Below the pieces are notes generated by a model. It did not search any database. It was given only the letters and a program-made list of their open reading frames with translations, and was not told the origin of the DNA. Source: CAJCJE01 sp035948315 (lineage in GTDB: Bacteria; Actinomycetota; Actinomycetes; Mycobacteriales; Pseudonocardiaceae). From it: DNA of 64,000 bases. The DNA lies in NCBI GenBank assembly GCA_035948315.1, contig DASZJG010000045.1, positions 59,667 to 123,666 of the forward strand, given 5' to 3'. The position numbers were made by a program, and so were the translations under genes. Positions 49,735-59,505 of the stretch are shown one piece after another (position 1 is the stretch's first letter; each line of letters begins with the position of its first letter).

Positions 49735-49998
49735 GTGAAATCGTTCGACGAGCTGTTCGCCGAACTCCGCGATCGTGCGGACCAGCGCCCCGCCGGATCG
49801 GCAACGGTGACGGCGCTGGATGACGGTGTGCACGCCCAGGGCAAGAAGGTGCTCGAAGAAGCAGGCGAGGTGTGGATCGCCGCCGAGCACGAGTCGGATG
49901 ACCGGCTCGCCGAGGAGGTCTCCCAGTTGCTGTACCGGGTACAGGTGCTGATGCTGGGACGCGGCATCTCCCTTGAGGACGTCTACCGACATCTGTGA
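49735..49998 (+). CDS. hisE: Phosphoribosyl-ATP diphosphatase
   Basis: This 87-residue MazG-like enzyme carries out step 2 of histidine synthesis (PR-ATP to PR-AMP). It has the family FDELFAELRDRA and the metal-binding GKKVLEEAGEVWIAA, EESQLLYR-type helices (here EEVSQLLYRVQVLML). The start is GTG. It lies 48 bp before hisG, as in other actinobacteria. Confidence 0.95.
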   Translation: MKSFDELFAELRDRADQRPAGSATVTALDDGVHAQGKKVLEEAGEVWIAAEHESDDRLAEEVSQLLYRVQVLMLGRGISLEDVYRHL

Positions 49999-50046
49999 TC
50001 GATCCGCCCGCCCTGTCCGGCTGACTCGATCACCTGTGGAGTTCTC

Positions 50047-50892
50047 ATGCTGCGCGTTGCCGTCCCCAACAAAGGAGCCCTGTCCGCCGCTGCCGCCGAG
50101 ATGCTGTCCGAGGCCGGCTATCAGCAGCGCCACGAGGCCAAGGACCTGACCGTCCTCGACCTCAACAACGACGTCGAATTCTTCTTCCTGCGCCCCAAGG
50201 ACATCGCGATCTACGTCGGTTCCGGTGATCTCGACCTCGGCATCACCGGCCGCGATCTGGCCCTGGACTCGGGCGCCAAGGTCACCGAACGCCTCGGTCT
50301 TGGCTTCGGCCGCTCCACCTTCCGCTACGCGGCCCCGGCCGGTACCGAGTGGACAGTGGCCGATCTCGCCGGCAAGCGGTTGGCCACCTCGTATCCGCGG
50401 CTGGTCCGGGACGACCTGGCACGGCAGGGGATCAGCGCCGAGGTGATCCGGCTCGACGGCGCGGTCGAGATCTCCGTGCAGCTCGGCGTTGCCGACGCGA
50501 TCGCCGACGTGGTCGAGTCCGGCCGGTCGCTGCGCCAGCACAACCTGGTCGCGTTCGGCGCCCCGATCTGCAAGTCCGAGGCCGTGCTCATCGAGGGCGA
50601 CGGTAGGCCGGACGACGGCGCGAAAACCCAGCTCGCGGCCAGGTTGCAGGGCGTTGTGGTCGGCCAGAACTACCTGATGATCGACTACGACTGCCCCAAG
50701 ACCCTGCTCGATGACGCCATCAAGGTCACGCCGGGCCTGGAATCGCCGACCGTGGCCGCGCTGGCCGACCCGGACTGGGTCGCGGTGCGCGCGATGGTCG
50801 CCCGCAAGGAGGCCAACAAGGTGATGGACGAATTGGCCGGCATCGGCGCCAAGGCGGTCGTCGCCTTCGACATCAGGTCGTGTCGGCTGTGA
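50047..50892 (+). CDS. hisG: ATP phosphoribosyltransferase (long form)
   Basis: This 281-residue enzyme is the first step of histidine synthesis. It has MLRVAVPNKGALS, the PRPP-binding region VQLGVADAIADVVESG, and a C-terminal ACT-like regulatory domain (about 205-281: GLESPTVAALADPDWVAVRAMV) that binds histidine for feedback. This is the long HisG, which needs no HisZ. It is co-transcribed with hisE and overlaps the next gene by GTGA. Confidence 0.96.
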   Translation: MLRVAVPNKGALSAAAAEMLSEAGYQQRHEAKDLTVLDLNNDVEFFFLRPKDIAIYVGSGDLDLGITGRDLALDSGAKVTERLGLGFGRSTFRYAAPAGTEWTVADLAGKRLATSYPRLVRDDLARQGISAEVIRLDGAVEISVQLGVADAIADVVESGRSLRQHNLVAFGAPICKSEAVLIEGDGRPDDGAKTQLAARLQGVVVGQNYLMIDYDCPKTLLDDAIKVTPGLESPTVAALADPDWVAVRAMVARKEANKVMDELAGIGAKAVVAFDIRSCRL

Positions 50893-51191
50893 ATCCGATT
50901 CTCGAAGTGGCGCGGTTGGACGTCCGTCCCGGTCAGGAGGCGGACTTCCAGGCGGCGTTCGGGCAGGCGCTGTCCAGCATTCGGGCCGTACCCGGGTTCA
51001 TCGACCTGGAACTGCGGCGCTGCTTGGAAACCCGCAACCGCTACCTGCTGCTGGTCCGCTGGGAGACCCTGGCGGACCACACCGTCGGTTTCCGCCAGGG
51101 CCCCGAGTATCCGCGCTGGAAAGAACTGCTGCACCACTTCTACGACCCGTTCCCCGAGGTCGAGCACTACGAGACGGTCGAATTGGCGTGA
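50889..51191 (+). CDS. Antibiotic-biosynthesis-monooxygenase (ABM) fold protein
   Basis: This 100-residue ferredoxin-like ABM protein has ILEVARLDVRPGQEADFQAAF, IRAVPGFIDLELRRCLETRNRYLLLVRWET and an aromatic-rich C-terminus (WKELLHHFYDPFPEVEHYE). Such small dimeric proteins include heme- or quinone-active monooxygenases, but many have no known activity. GTG at 50889 overlaps the hisG stop, so it is translationally coupled. Confidence 0.85.
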   Translation: MNPILEVARLDVRPGQEADFQAAFGQALSSIRAVPGFIDLELRRCLETRNRYLLLVRWETLADHTVGFRQGPEYPRWKELLHHFYDPFPEVEHYETVELA

Positions 51192-51871
51192 CCATTCGCG
51201 CCGTCGTCTTCGACTACTTCGGCACGCTCACGCCGACGTTGCCCAGGGTCGCTTCCGCGGTCGACCAGCCGGAGATCGCCGCGATCCTGGGCGTCGACAG
51301 GGAAGCTGTGCGGGACTGGTGGGGGACCACCTATCCGGACCGCTCGACCGGCCGCACCGGCACCGGCTTCGACACGATGCGGCTGCTCGCCCGCACCCTC
51401 GGCGGTGACGACAGCGACGGCGCGGTGCACGCCGCGCAACGCCTGCGCCTGGACACCTACGCGCAGATGGCCCAACCCCGCGCCAACGCCGTCGAGGTGC
51501 TCACCGCCCTGCGCGCCAAGGGTTTGCGCATCGGCCTGCTCAGCGACTGCTCCGCCGAACTGCCCGAACTCTGGGCCGACCTCCCGCTGGCCGACCTCGT
51601 CGACGAACCGGTGTTCTCCGCGCTGGTCGGCGAGCGCAAGCCGCACCGCGCGATGTACACGACGGTGTGCGAACGGCTCGGCGTCGAACCGACGGAGTGC
51701 CTCTACGTCGGCGACGGTGGCAGCAACGAACTCACCGGGGCCACCGCCTTCGGCATGCGCGCCGTGCTCATCGCGGACGCGGACTGGGCCACCGGGCATC
51801 GCTTCGACAGCGACGACTGGCACGGCGAATCCGTCGCGGACCTGTCCGAGGTTCCGGCTCTCCTTTCCTGA
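51188..51871 (+). CDS. HAD-superfamily hydrolase
   Basis: This 227-residue HAD protein has motif I VVFDYFGTL (Asp nucleophile followed by YFGT rather than x-DGT), motif II IGLLSDCSAE, motif III Lys in GERKPHRAMY and motif IV YVGDGGSNELTGATAFG. It is closest to haloacid-dehalogenase-like phosphatases of the DYFGTL group. The GTG overlaps the ABM-gene stop by 4 bp. Substrate unknown. Confidence 0.9.
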   Translation: MTIRAVVFDYFGTLTPTLPRVASAVDQPEIAAILGVDREAVRDWWGTTYPDRSTGRTGTGFDTMRLLARTLGGDDSDGAVHAAQRLRLDTYAQMAQPRANAVEVLTALRAKGLRIGLLSDCSAELPELWADLPLADLVDEPVFSALVGERKPHRAMYTTVCERLGVEPTECLYVGDGGSNELTGATAFGMRAVLIADADWATGHRFDSDDWHGESVADLSEVPALLS

Positions 51872-51906
51872 CCAGCGGATTTGCCCCTGACGTGCGGGTA
51901 AGGGGT

Positions 51907-51912
51907 TAGCGT
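51907..51912 (+). promoter_or_regulatory. TAGCGT -10 box, leaderless promoter candidate
   Basis: TAGCGT is followed by six bases and the GTG start of the MDR oxidoreductase. No ribosome site is seen, which fits a leaderless mRNA. Confidence 0.4.
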
Positions 51913-51918
51913 CGCGCC

Positions 51919-52950
51919 GTGCTGTCACGAGAGGTCCAACTCGCCGTCGTGCCCGACGGACTGCCAAGGCCCGAGCATTTCGTCGTGGTGCGCCGACCGA
52001 TTCCGGTCGCCGGTCCGGGCGAGGTGCTGGTGCGCAACAGGTTCTTCCAGGTCTCCGCCCGGCTGCGCACCCTGCTGTCCGAAACCGAGGCGGACACGCC
52101 GCTGCCGCTGGTGCGGCCGGGCGACTCGTTGCCGTCGGCGACCATCGGCGAGGTCGTCACCGCGCCGGACGATTCCGGGCTCCGGCCCGGTGAGCTGGTC
52201 TTCCACTGGTCGGGCTGGCGCGAGTACGCGGTTGTTCCGGTCGCGATGTGTACGCCGGTCGGCGACGCGCTGCCCGATCCGGTCGCACATCTCGGCTCCG
52301 GCTGGACCGCCTACGCCGCCCTGACCCGGTCCGCCCAGCTTCGGCCGGGCGAGACCGTGCTGGTCACCGGCGGTACCGGCGGCGTCGGCTCGCTGGCCGG
52401 GCAGATCGCCCGCAAACTCGGCGCCGCTCGGGTGATCGGCACGACCGGAAGCGCGGCGAAGGCCGACCGGATGCGGTCGGAACTCGGCTACGACACCGTG
52501 CTGGTTCGCGGCCACGAACCCATTGCCGCGCAACTGAGCCGGCTCGTCCCCGACGGCGTCGACGTGGTGGTGGACAACGTCGGCGGCGAGCAGTTGGCCG
52601 CCGCGATCGAGTCGGCCCGGTCCGGCGCGCGACTGGTGCTGGTCGGTACCCTCGCCGGTCAGCTCGCGCCGAGCAGTTCCGGTGCGACCGCGCCGGTCGA
52701 GCTGGACACCTACCGGATCATCCTGAAAGGACTGCGCCTGCACGGGTTCGCCGATCGGGGCGAGCCGGCGGCACACGCGGAATGGCTGGCCACGTTCGGC
52801 GGCTGGCTACGCGCGGGCGACATCACCTTCCCGCACGTGCGCGTGCCGGGCATCGACAACGCGGCGCGAACGTTGCACGAGGTGATCGGGGGACACCACG
52901 TCGGCACCGCCGTCGTCGAACTGGAGCGAGGACCGGATGAAGATCGGTGA
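51919..52950 (+). CDS. Medium-chain NADP-dependent oxidoreductase (zinc-free MDR)
   Basis: This 343-residue MDR-family reductase has a GroES-like N-terminal domain and a Rossmann site VLVTGGTGGVGSLAGQIARKLG. It lacks structural zinc cysteines and resembles leukotriene B4 dehydrogenase/CurA-type enone reductases (HLGSGWTAYAAL, VDVVVDNVGGEQL). It would reduce an activated enone. The start is GTG behind a TAGCGT box. Its end overlaps a MerR gene by 14 bp, so that regulator probably controls it. Confidence 0.9.
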   Translation: MLSREVQLAVVPDGLPRPEHFVVVRRPIPVAGPGEVLVRNRFFQVSARLRTLLSETEADTPLPLVRPGDSLPSATIGEVVTAPDDSGLRPGELVFHWSGWREYAVVPVAMCTPVGDALPDPVAHLGSGWTAYAALTRSAQLRPGETVLVTGGTGGVGSLAGQIARKLGAARVIGTTGSAAKADRMRSELGYDTVLVRGHEPIAAQLSRLVPDGVDVVVDNVGGEQLAAAIESARSGARLVLVGTLAGQLAPSSSGATAPVELDTYRIILKGLRLHGFADRGEPAAHAEWLATFGGWLRAGDITFPHVRVPGIDNAARTLHEVIGGHHVGTAVVELERGPDEDR

Positions 52951-53299
52951 CGCGGCAGCCGCGGCCGGCACCACACCACGCGCGCTGCGCTTCTATGAAC
53001 AGCGCGGGCTGCTCTCGCCGCCGGCACGCACGTCGACCGGCCAGCGCGAGTACACCGAAGGCGAGGTGGCGCGGGTGCGCGTCATCCGCGAACTGCTGGC
53101 GCACGGGCTCACCGTCGAGGACGTCGCGGGCTCCGCGGACCGGCTCCACCTGCTCGACGACGCACTGCCCCGGTTCGGCACCCCGGCGTGCTCCGGGGGC
53201 GGTGGCACCGTGCAGCGCCGGATCGCCGCCCTCGACGCCGAGATCGCGCGCCTGACCCGGCTGCGCGACCGGCTCGCCGAGTGCGTCGCGGTGAGCTGA
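52937..53299 (+). CDS. MerR-family regulator
   Basis: This 120-residue MerR regulator has the HTH MKIGDAAAAAGTTPRALRFYEQRGLLSPPARTSTGQREYTEGEV and a C-terminal dimerisation helix. A single Cys in TPACSGGGG lies where metal- or redox-sensing members have ligands, and another Cys is near the C-terminus. It is coupled to the upstream oxidoreductase gene and abuts the converging thioesterase gene with no gap. Confidence 0.9.
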   Translation: MKIGDAAAAAGTTPRALRFYEQRGLLSPPARTSTGQREYTEGEVARVRVIRELLAHGLTVEDVAGSADRLHLLDDALPRFGTPACSGGGGTVQRRIAALDAEIARLTRLRDRLAECVAVS

Positions 53300-54075
53300 C
53301 TAGCGCGGCCGGATCAGCAGTTCCTGCGCGCCGCGCGCCACCATGCCGGCGCGGTCGTGCAGCACGCTGCTGGCGATGCCGAGCCCGGTCGGGCCGATCG
53401 CGGTCTCGGCGTCCAGGCCGATCCACTCGCCGTCGGGCTCGCGCAGCAGGTGCACGGTCAGCTCGGTGTTGATGAACATCCACTCGCGGATGTCGAGCCG
53501 GTTCGACAGGCCGTTGCCCGAGTCCGCGACCGCCATCAGCCGCTGCAGGCCGCTCGGCTCCTCGCCCTCCACCAGCGCGACCCGCTGCCGAGCCCAGGCC
53601 GCCGCCGCGCCGGGCTGGACCCAGTCGCCGCGGACGGCGAACCACTCCATCGCGCTGAGATACCCGTCGATCCACCCCTCCGGCGGATGCACCTGCACGC
53701 TCTCGCTCAACGGGACCAGCGCTCGCGCGGTCGGCACGGCGATCCCGGTGGTGTCGGTCCTGGCGATGCGCCACGCGGACGCCCGCGCGACCGGTCGGCC
53801 GTCGGCCAGCAGTTCCGCGCCGAGCAGTTCCACCGCTCGCCCCGGCCGCAGCACCTCGGCACGCACCTCAAGTTCGGCGATCGGCACCGGCCCGAGGATC
53901 TCCACGGTGATCCGCGCCAGCTCCAGATCCTCGCGCGGCGCGCACTGTTGCAGCGCCCTGGCCAGCAGCGCGGCCGGCGGGCCCATGTGCTGGCTGTCCG
54001 CCGACCACGGCCCGATCGTGTGTTTGGTGGAGGCGAACCGGCCCTCGCCGAGCGGCAGGTAGAACGCGTCGTCCA

Positions 54076-54076
<1 letters not shown>
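53300..54076 (-). CDS. TesB-like acyl-CoA thioesterase family protein
   Basis: This 258-residue protein is of the double hot-dog TesB-like family, with GPWSADSQHMGPPAALLARAL in the first repeat and MEWFAVRG, LSNRLDIREWMFINTELTVHLLREP and GLGIASSVLHDRAG in the second. The likely catalytic Asp is in the RLDIREWMFIN segment. It overlaps the RecB-like gene by one base at TGATG-type coupling. The physiological thioester is unknown. Confidence 0.85.
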
Positions 54077-54984
<908 letters not shown>

Positions 54985-55183
54985 ATCCGCAGCCTAGGGG
55001 AGACCACCGACAGTTCCGGGCCTGGCACGCCGCTCAGCGTCGACTGAGCTACTCATGAGTCAACAACGTCGCCATCGCGCCTGTTCAGCGAAGTCCGCTA
55101 ACAGTCCGTGACCAAAATGGGCCTCATGTAGCGGGGATATTCATGCGAACGGACTAACATCCGCGCTCGGGAGGGCCACGGTC

Positions 55184-55309
55184 ATGACAGACACGAAAGA
55201 CACCAAGAAGGCGCAGCCGAACCGCACCATGAAGAAGATCGTGGTGCGCAGAACCGCGCCGATCAAGGTCACCTCGGCGCCGCTGAACCACCAGCCGATC
55301 ACCCACTGA
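55184..55309 (+). CDS. 41-residue basic peptide, candidate RiPP precursor
   Basis: This short ORF (MTDTKDTKKAQPNRTMKKI, then VVRRTAPIKVTSAPLNHQ, ending PITH) has a good GGGAGG ribosome site 9 bases upstream and ends 3 bases before the RRE/peptidase gene. The N-terminal half is charged and leader-like; the C-terminal half has Thr, Ser, Asn, His and Pro residues but no Cys. Its position, first in a tightly coupled operon with a PqqD-like domain protein, fits a ribosomally made, modified peptide. No characterised family is recognised, so the role is inferred. Confidence 0.65.
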   Translation: MTDTKDTKKAQPNRTMKKIVVRRTAPIKVTSAPLNHQPITH

Positions 55310-55312
55310 CAC

Positions 55313-56401
55313 GTGGTGCTGTTCCACCCGCTGACCCTCGTGCCCGACGGGCCCGACGTCATCATCGGCCGCACCGACATCGACAGCTATGCGGCCTTCC
55401 CCGCCGACGGCGCGGAACTGCTCGACGTGCTCCGGTCCGGAATGGACACCGAGCGGGCGGGCCGCTGGTACGAGGAACGCTACGGCGAACCCGTCGACCT
55501 CGCCGACTTCGTGGACACCCTGCGGGAACTGGAATTCCTCCGGGAGGAGGGCGAGCCCGAGGCGCCCGGCTCCGCCGAACCGCCCCGCTGGCAACGACTC
55601 GGCCGTGCCGCGTTCTCGCCGCTCGCCCTGCTGATCTACGCCGCCCTGATCGGCTACGCGATCTTCCTCAGCGTTCGCGACCCCTGGCTCCGCCCGCACT
55701 ACCAGAACTTCTTCTTCACCCGGTCCGTCCTGCTGGTCGAACTCGGTGTCTTCTTCGGACAGATACCCGGGATCTGGGTGCACGAGACGCTGCACGCCCT
55801 CGCCGGCCGCAGGCTCGGCGTGCCGAGCAGGCTGCGCCTGGGCAACCGGCTCCATCAACTCGTCGTCGAGACGCACCTCAACGGCCTGTGGAGCGTGCCG
55901 CGCCGCCGCCGATACCTGCCGCTGCTCGCCGGCATGCTCGGCGACCTGCTCTGGTACGCGCTGCTGATCATCCTCGCCGACGTCACCGACCCGGTCGGCG
56001 CGTACCTGCGCGCCCTCGCTCTGGGCACCCTGCTCCGGTTCGCCTGGCAGTTCTGCTTCTACCTGCAAACCGACGTCTACCAGGTGCTGGTCACCGCGCT
56101 GCGGTGCGTCGACCTGCACACCACCACCAAGGAGTACCTGGCCAACCGGATCAGCGGGCTGCTCGGTCGTCCGCCGCGCCACGACGAGCAACGGTGGCAT
56201 CCGCGCGATCGCCAGGTGGCCCGGTGGTACGTCTACCTGTTCGGGGTCGGCTACCTGGTCACGATCGGCATGCTGGTCTGGATCGGCATCCCGACCGTGG
56301 TGCACGCGCTGGCGACCGGTGGTTTCGGCACCGTCGCGGTCAACCTGGTGCCGCCCGCGATCGTCGCCGTGCTGGTCGTTCGCAGAAGGCTCGGCCGGTG
56401 A
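55313..56401 (+). CDS. PqqD-like (RRE) domain fused to HExxH membrane metallopeptidase
   Basis: This 362-residue protein begins with a ~75-residue PqqD-like winged helix (LTLVPDGPDVIIGRTDIDSYAAFP, LLDVLRSGMDTERAGRWYEE, VDLADFVDTLRELEFL), the fold RiPP enzymes use to bind leader peptides. A transmembrane part follows, with at least six hydrophobic segments and the zinc motif His157-Glu-Thr-Leu-His161 in WVHETLHALAGRRLG, as in M50-type intramembrane peptidases. GTG at 55313 (or 55316) lies directly behind the peptide gene. It probably binds the 41-residue peptide and cleaves or exports it. Its end overlaps the TPR gene (GTGA). Confidence 0.8.
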   Translation: MVLFHPLTLVPDGPDVIIGRTDIDSYAAFPADGAELLDVLRSGMDTERAGRWYEERYGEPVDLADFVDTLRELEFLREEGEPEAPGSAEPPRWQRLGRAAFSPLALLIYAALIGYAIFLSVRDPWLRPHYQNFFFTRSVLLVELGVFFGQIPGIWVHETLHALAGRRLGVPSRLRLGNRLHQLVVETHLNGLWSVPRRRRYLPLLAGMLGDLLWYALLIILADVTDPVGAYLRALALGTLLRFAWQFCFYLQTDVYQVLVTALRCVDLHTTTKEYLANRISGLLGRPPRHDEQRWHPRDRQVARWYVYLFGVGYLVTIGMLVWIGIPTVVHALATGGFGTVAVNLVPPAIVAVLVVRRRLGR

Positions 56402-58479
56402 CCTCGCATCTGATGGTCACCGGTCGCCACCGGCACGATCGCGCCGCGACCTGGCGCGCTTCCGCGCCGGTCGGTACCGGCTTCACCGTCGACTGCCACG
56501 CCCGCCTGCGCGGCATCTACACCGGCACGAACACGCTGATGCGCAGGCTGGTCCCGCTCGTCAACGCCCGTGACCCCGCGCTCGTGCGTGCGCACGCGAC
56601 CGAGATCCTCTACCTCGCGCCCGAACTCGACAGCGTCATCGACCCCGAGGCGTTTCGGCCGATCCCGACCGAGGTCTACCGCGAGCACCAGCGGGTGCTG
56701 ATCCGCGCGTACTCGACGGTCCGGCCGCTGCTGCTCGCCCACGGCATCGTCGACTTCCTCAAGAAATGCGCGGCATTGCCGTGTCTCGCGCACCTCAACG
56801 TCTACTTCGAGAACGTGCACGAGGCCGACGAACTCGACCGCCAGTTCCTCGCCATCGCCCTACGCCGCATCGACCCCGCGCTCCTCACTCTCGGAATCGG
56901 CGCGACCAAGCCGATATTCACCGACCATGTCACGCGATTACCAGCCCCCACAACGAAAATCCTCCCATCGGAGAATCCCGCCCGCGCCTATGTCGACTCC
57001 GACGGCACCACCGACCACCCCGCCGAGATCGCCGCCTACCGGTCCACCGATCTCGGGCTGCGCCAACGCTGGCACGACGAACGAGCCGAATTCCTCGAAC
57101 AGCAGGACGACTACGGCACCAGGCTCGGCGCCATCCCGTACCACCGCGCGCACGGCCGCTTCGCGCGCACGCTCGGCGCCGCCGCCTACACCAGGGCCAC
57201 CGAGTACGTCACCGACGTCGGCTACTACGAGGCCGCGATCCGCATCGGCGATCTCGGCCGAGCGTTGATCGACCGGGAAACCCAGTTCCGCGACCATCGC
57301 AGCCTGTTCGTCGAACAGGACGTCCCGCTGCTGATGCTGCGCCGCACCGAGCAGGCCCGCGCCGTGTACGAGGAACAGCGCGCGTTCACCGCCGATCCGC
57401 TCGTCCAGGTGCACGCCGCCTACGGCATGGCCATGCTGTACGCCCGGTTCTACCCGCTCGACCGCCGCGACTACGCCAAGGCGCGCGGCTGGATCAACAC
57501 CGCCCTCGCGCTGGCCCGCACCCTGCCCCAGGTCGAACTGCGCGCGCACCTGACTGCGTTCGAACAGAACGGCCTCGCGCTCGTCGAGTTCCGCCTCGGC
57601 CGGTTTGCTGAGGCAATCCGGGTGGAAACCGAGGCGATGGCGCTGCTGGAGCGCCAACCCGGCCCGCACCGCTACGAACTGTTCCTGCGCCGCGCGCTGC
57701 TCTCGTTCAACCGCGCCCAGGTTTATGCCGTGCTCGGCCGCTGGGACGAGGCCGTCACCGATTTCACGACGGTCATCGACCTGTTCCCCGAGGAGGCGGA
57801 CGGCTACCTGGAACGCGCCAACGCGCACCGCAAAGCCGGCCGTAGCACCGAAGCCCTTGCCGACTACCAACGCGCCATCGACCGCAACCCGCCGCCCGAG
57901 ACCTACTACAACCGCGCCGGTCTGCTCACCGACCTCGGCCGTTTCGACGACGCCCTGGCCGACTACGACACCGTGCTCGATCTCGACCCCGACCACATCG
58001 ACACCCTGATCAACCGCGCAAGCCTCTACTACGACCGAGACGACCTCGCCGCCGCGCGCGCCGACGTCGAACACGGCCTCGCGCTCGCGCCCGACAACGC
58101 GCAACTGCTCTGCACCCTCGGCCTCATCGAACTCGCGCACGGCGACATCGAAGCCGCCGACAACGCACTCACCAGCGCGATCGACCACGACCCTGGTCTG
58201 GTCGAAGCGTGGGCCAACCGCGCGGCCCTCGCCTACGAGACCGGCGACACGGACGCGGCCATCGCAGACCTGACCCAGGCCCTCACCCTGACAGACGACC
58301 CCGCGATCCACTACAACCGCGCCATCGCCCACCAGGACCGAGGAAACTGGCAGCAGGCCATCGACGACTACACGAAAGCCTTGCGCGCCAACCCCGCCAA
58401 CCACGCCGACGCCGACGACATCCGTCTTCGCCGAATCGCCTGCCTGCGCGCACTTGATCTCGGTAGTGTGCCGGAATGA
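56398..58479 (+). CDS. TPR protein with unrecognised N-terminal domain
   Basis: This 693-residue protein's N-terminal ~300 residues are unrecognised, with TGFTVDCHARLRGIYTGTNTLMRRLVP, AHATEILYLAPELDSV and KCAALPCLAHLNVYFENVHEADELDRQFL. The C-terminal ~280 residues form about eight tetratricopeptide repeats (for example ALADYQRAIDRNPPPETYYNRAGLL and AIADLTQALTLTDDPAIHYNRAIA). The TPR array likely scaffolds protein contacts. The unrecognised head could be catalytic. It is coupled by 4-bp overlaps to the peptidase gene before it and the DUF6461-like gene after it. Confidence 0.85.
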   Translation: MTSHLMVTGRHRHDRAATWRASAPVGTGFTVDCHARLRGIYTGTNTLMRRLVPLVNARDPALVRAHATEILYLAPELDSVIDPEAFRPIPTEVYREHQRVLIRAYSTVRPLLLAHGIVDFLKKCAALPCLAHLNVYFENVHEADELDRQFLAIALRRIDPALLTLGIGATKPIFTDHVTRLPAPTTKILPSENPARAYVDSDGTTDHPAEIAAYRSTDLGLRQRWHDERAEFLEQQDDYGTRLGAIPYHRAHGRFARTLGAAAYTRATEYVTDVGYYEAAIRIGDLGRALIDRETQFRDHRSLFVEQDVPLLMLRRTEQARAVYEEQRAFTADPLVQVHAAYGMAMLYARFYPLDRRDYAKARGWINTALALARTLPQVELRAHLTAFEQNGLALVEFRLGRFAEAIRVETEAMALLERQPGPHRYELFLRRALLSFNRAQVYAVLGRWDEAVTDFTTVIDLFPEEADGYLERANAHRKAGRSTEALADYQRAIDRNPPPETYYNRAGLLTDLGRFDDALADYDTVLDLDPDHIDTLINRASLYYDRDDLAAARADVEHGLALAPDNAQLLCTLGLIELAHGDIEAADNALTSAIDHDPGLVEAWANRAALAYETGDTDAAIADLTQALTLTDDPAIHYNRAIAHQDRGNWQQAIDDYTKALRANPANHADADDIRLRRIACLRALDLGSVPE

Positions 58480-59492
58480 CGGACGCCGACGTGGCCTACT
58501 ACCGGGATCTGCTCGCCGGTCCGTGGCAGGGCCTGGCCGACGCGGCCTGCCTGACCTACGCACGCGGTATCGACGAGAACGCGATGATCAGCGCGTTCGG
58601 CGGCGATCCCACCGATGCGCCACTGCGTTCGCTCGACGACGTCGGCGAGGAACTCTCGAACTACCACTACAGCGAAGTACCGAACGTGGTCGCCGTGACG
58701 TCGGTCGACGACTGGCTGATCGGCCTGGAAATCAACGGCTTCCAGGGGTCCCGCCCGGAGGTGCTGCGCGCGGCGTCGGCGGGCGGCACGGCGGTGAGCG
58801 TGTTCTGGAACATCGAAGGCGACAACAGCTTCGAGTGTGCGACCCACGGCCGAACCCGGGTCGGCTTCGACATGGCCCGGCCCGCCGACCAGTACGGCGA
58901 CGAACCGGGCGCGCTCGACGAGCACCTCGCCGGCCTCCCGTTCGGCTACACCGTCGACGCCTGGACGGCCGGACTCGCGCTCGCCGAGCGGGTCACCAGG
59001 CTGCGCCTGCCCGCGACCTTGCTCGACCGCCGGTTCCGCTGCGCGTTTGTGACCGAGGTGCCCGAAGACCTCGTCCACGAGGGCCTGGTGGACAACCCCG
59101 CGCTCGACGACCCGTTCATCCGCGCGATCCTGGCCGAACCCACCGCCGACAAGCTGCCCGCGATCATCCGCTACCTCGCCGACACCATCGCGCGCGAATC
59201 CGGAACCGCCGACCTGCCGGCGATCAAGGCCGCTCTGGAAGCACTCGCCGTTGGTGGCAGGCCGAAACCCGAACTTCGGCAAAGCCTGCTCGCACTGGCC
59301 GAGCAGTTCCAGCGCGAGCAGCAGTCCCTTGACCGCGTCCACGCCGCCCTGGGCATCGCGGCCGCGCTGGCACCCGATCCGGCCCAAGCCGCCTTCGATC
59401 TGCACTTCCACGCCGGCTACTGCGTCCACAACCAGGACGAACGCGTCCGCCTGACCGTCCTCTACCAGTGCCTGCGCCGAGCCGTCTCCTGA
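58476..59492 (+). CDS. DUF6461-like protein
   Basis: In this 338-residue protein the N-terminal ~180 residues resemble the actinobacterial DUF6461 family (ADAACLTYARGIDENAMISAFGG, DDWLIGLEINGFQG, FWNIEGDNSFECATHGRTRVGFD). The C-terminal ~140 residues are helical and unrecognised. No catalytic motif is evident. Its ATG overlaps the TPR stop (ATGA), so it is the fourth member of the peptide operon. Such proteins are otherwise often stand-alone, so the linkage is informative. Confidence 0.75.
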   Translation: MTDADVAYYRDLLAGPWQGLADAACLTYARGIDENAMISAFGGDPTDAPLRSLDDVGEELSNYHYSEVPNVVAVTSVDDWLIGLEINGFQGSRPEVLRAASAGGTAVSVFWNIEGDNSFECATHGRTRVGFDMARPADQYGDEPGALDEHLAGLPFGYTVDAWTAGLALAERVTRLRLPATLLDRRFRCAFVTEVPEDLVHEGLVDNPALDDPFIRAILAEPTADKLPAIIRYLADTIARESGTADLPAIKAALEALAVGGRPKPELRQSLLALAEQFQREQQSLDRVHAALGIAAALAPDPAQAAFDLHFHAGYCVHNQDERVRLTVLYQCLRRAVS

Positions 59493-59505
59493 CTCCCGGC
59501 TCTGG

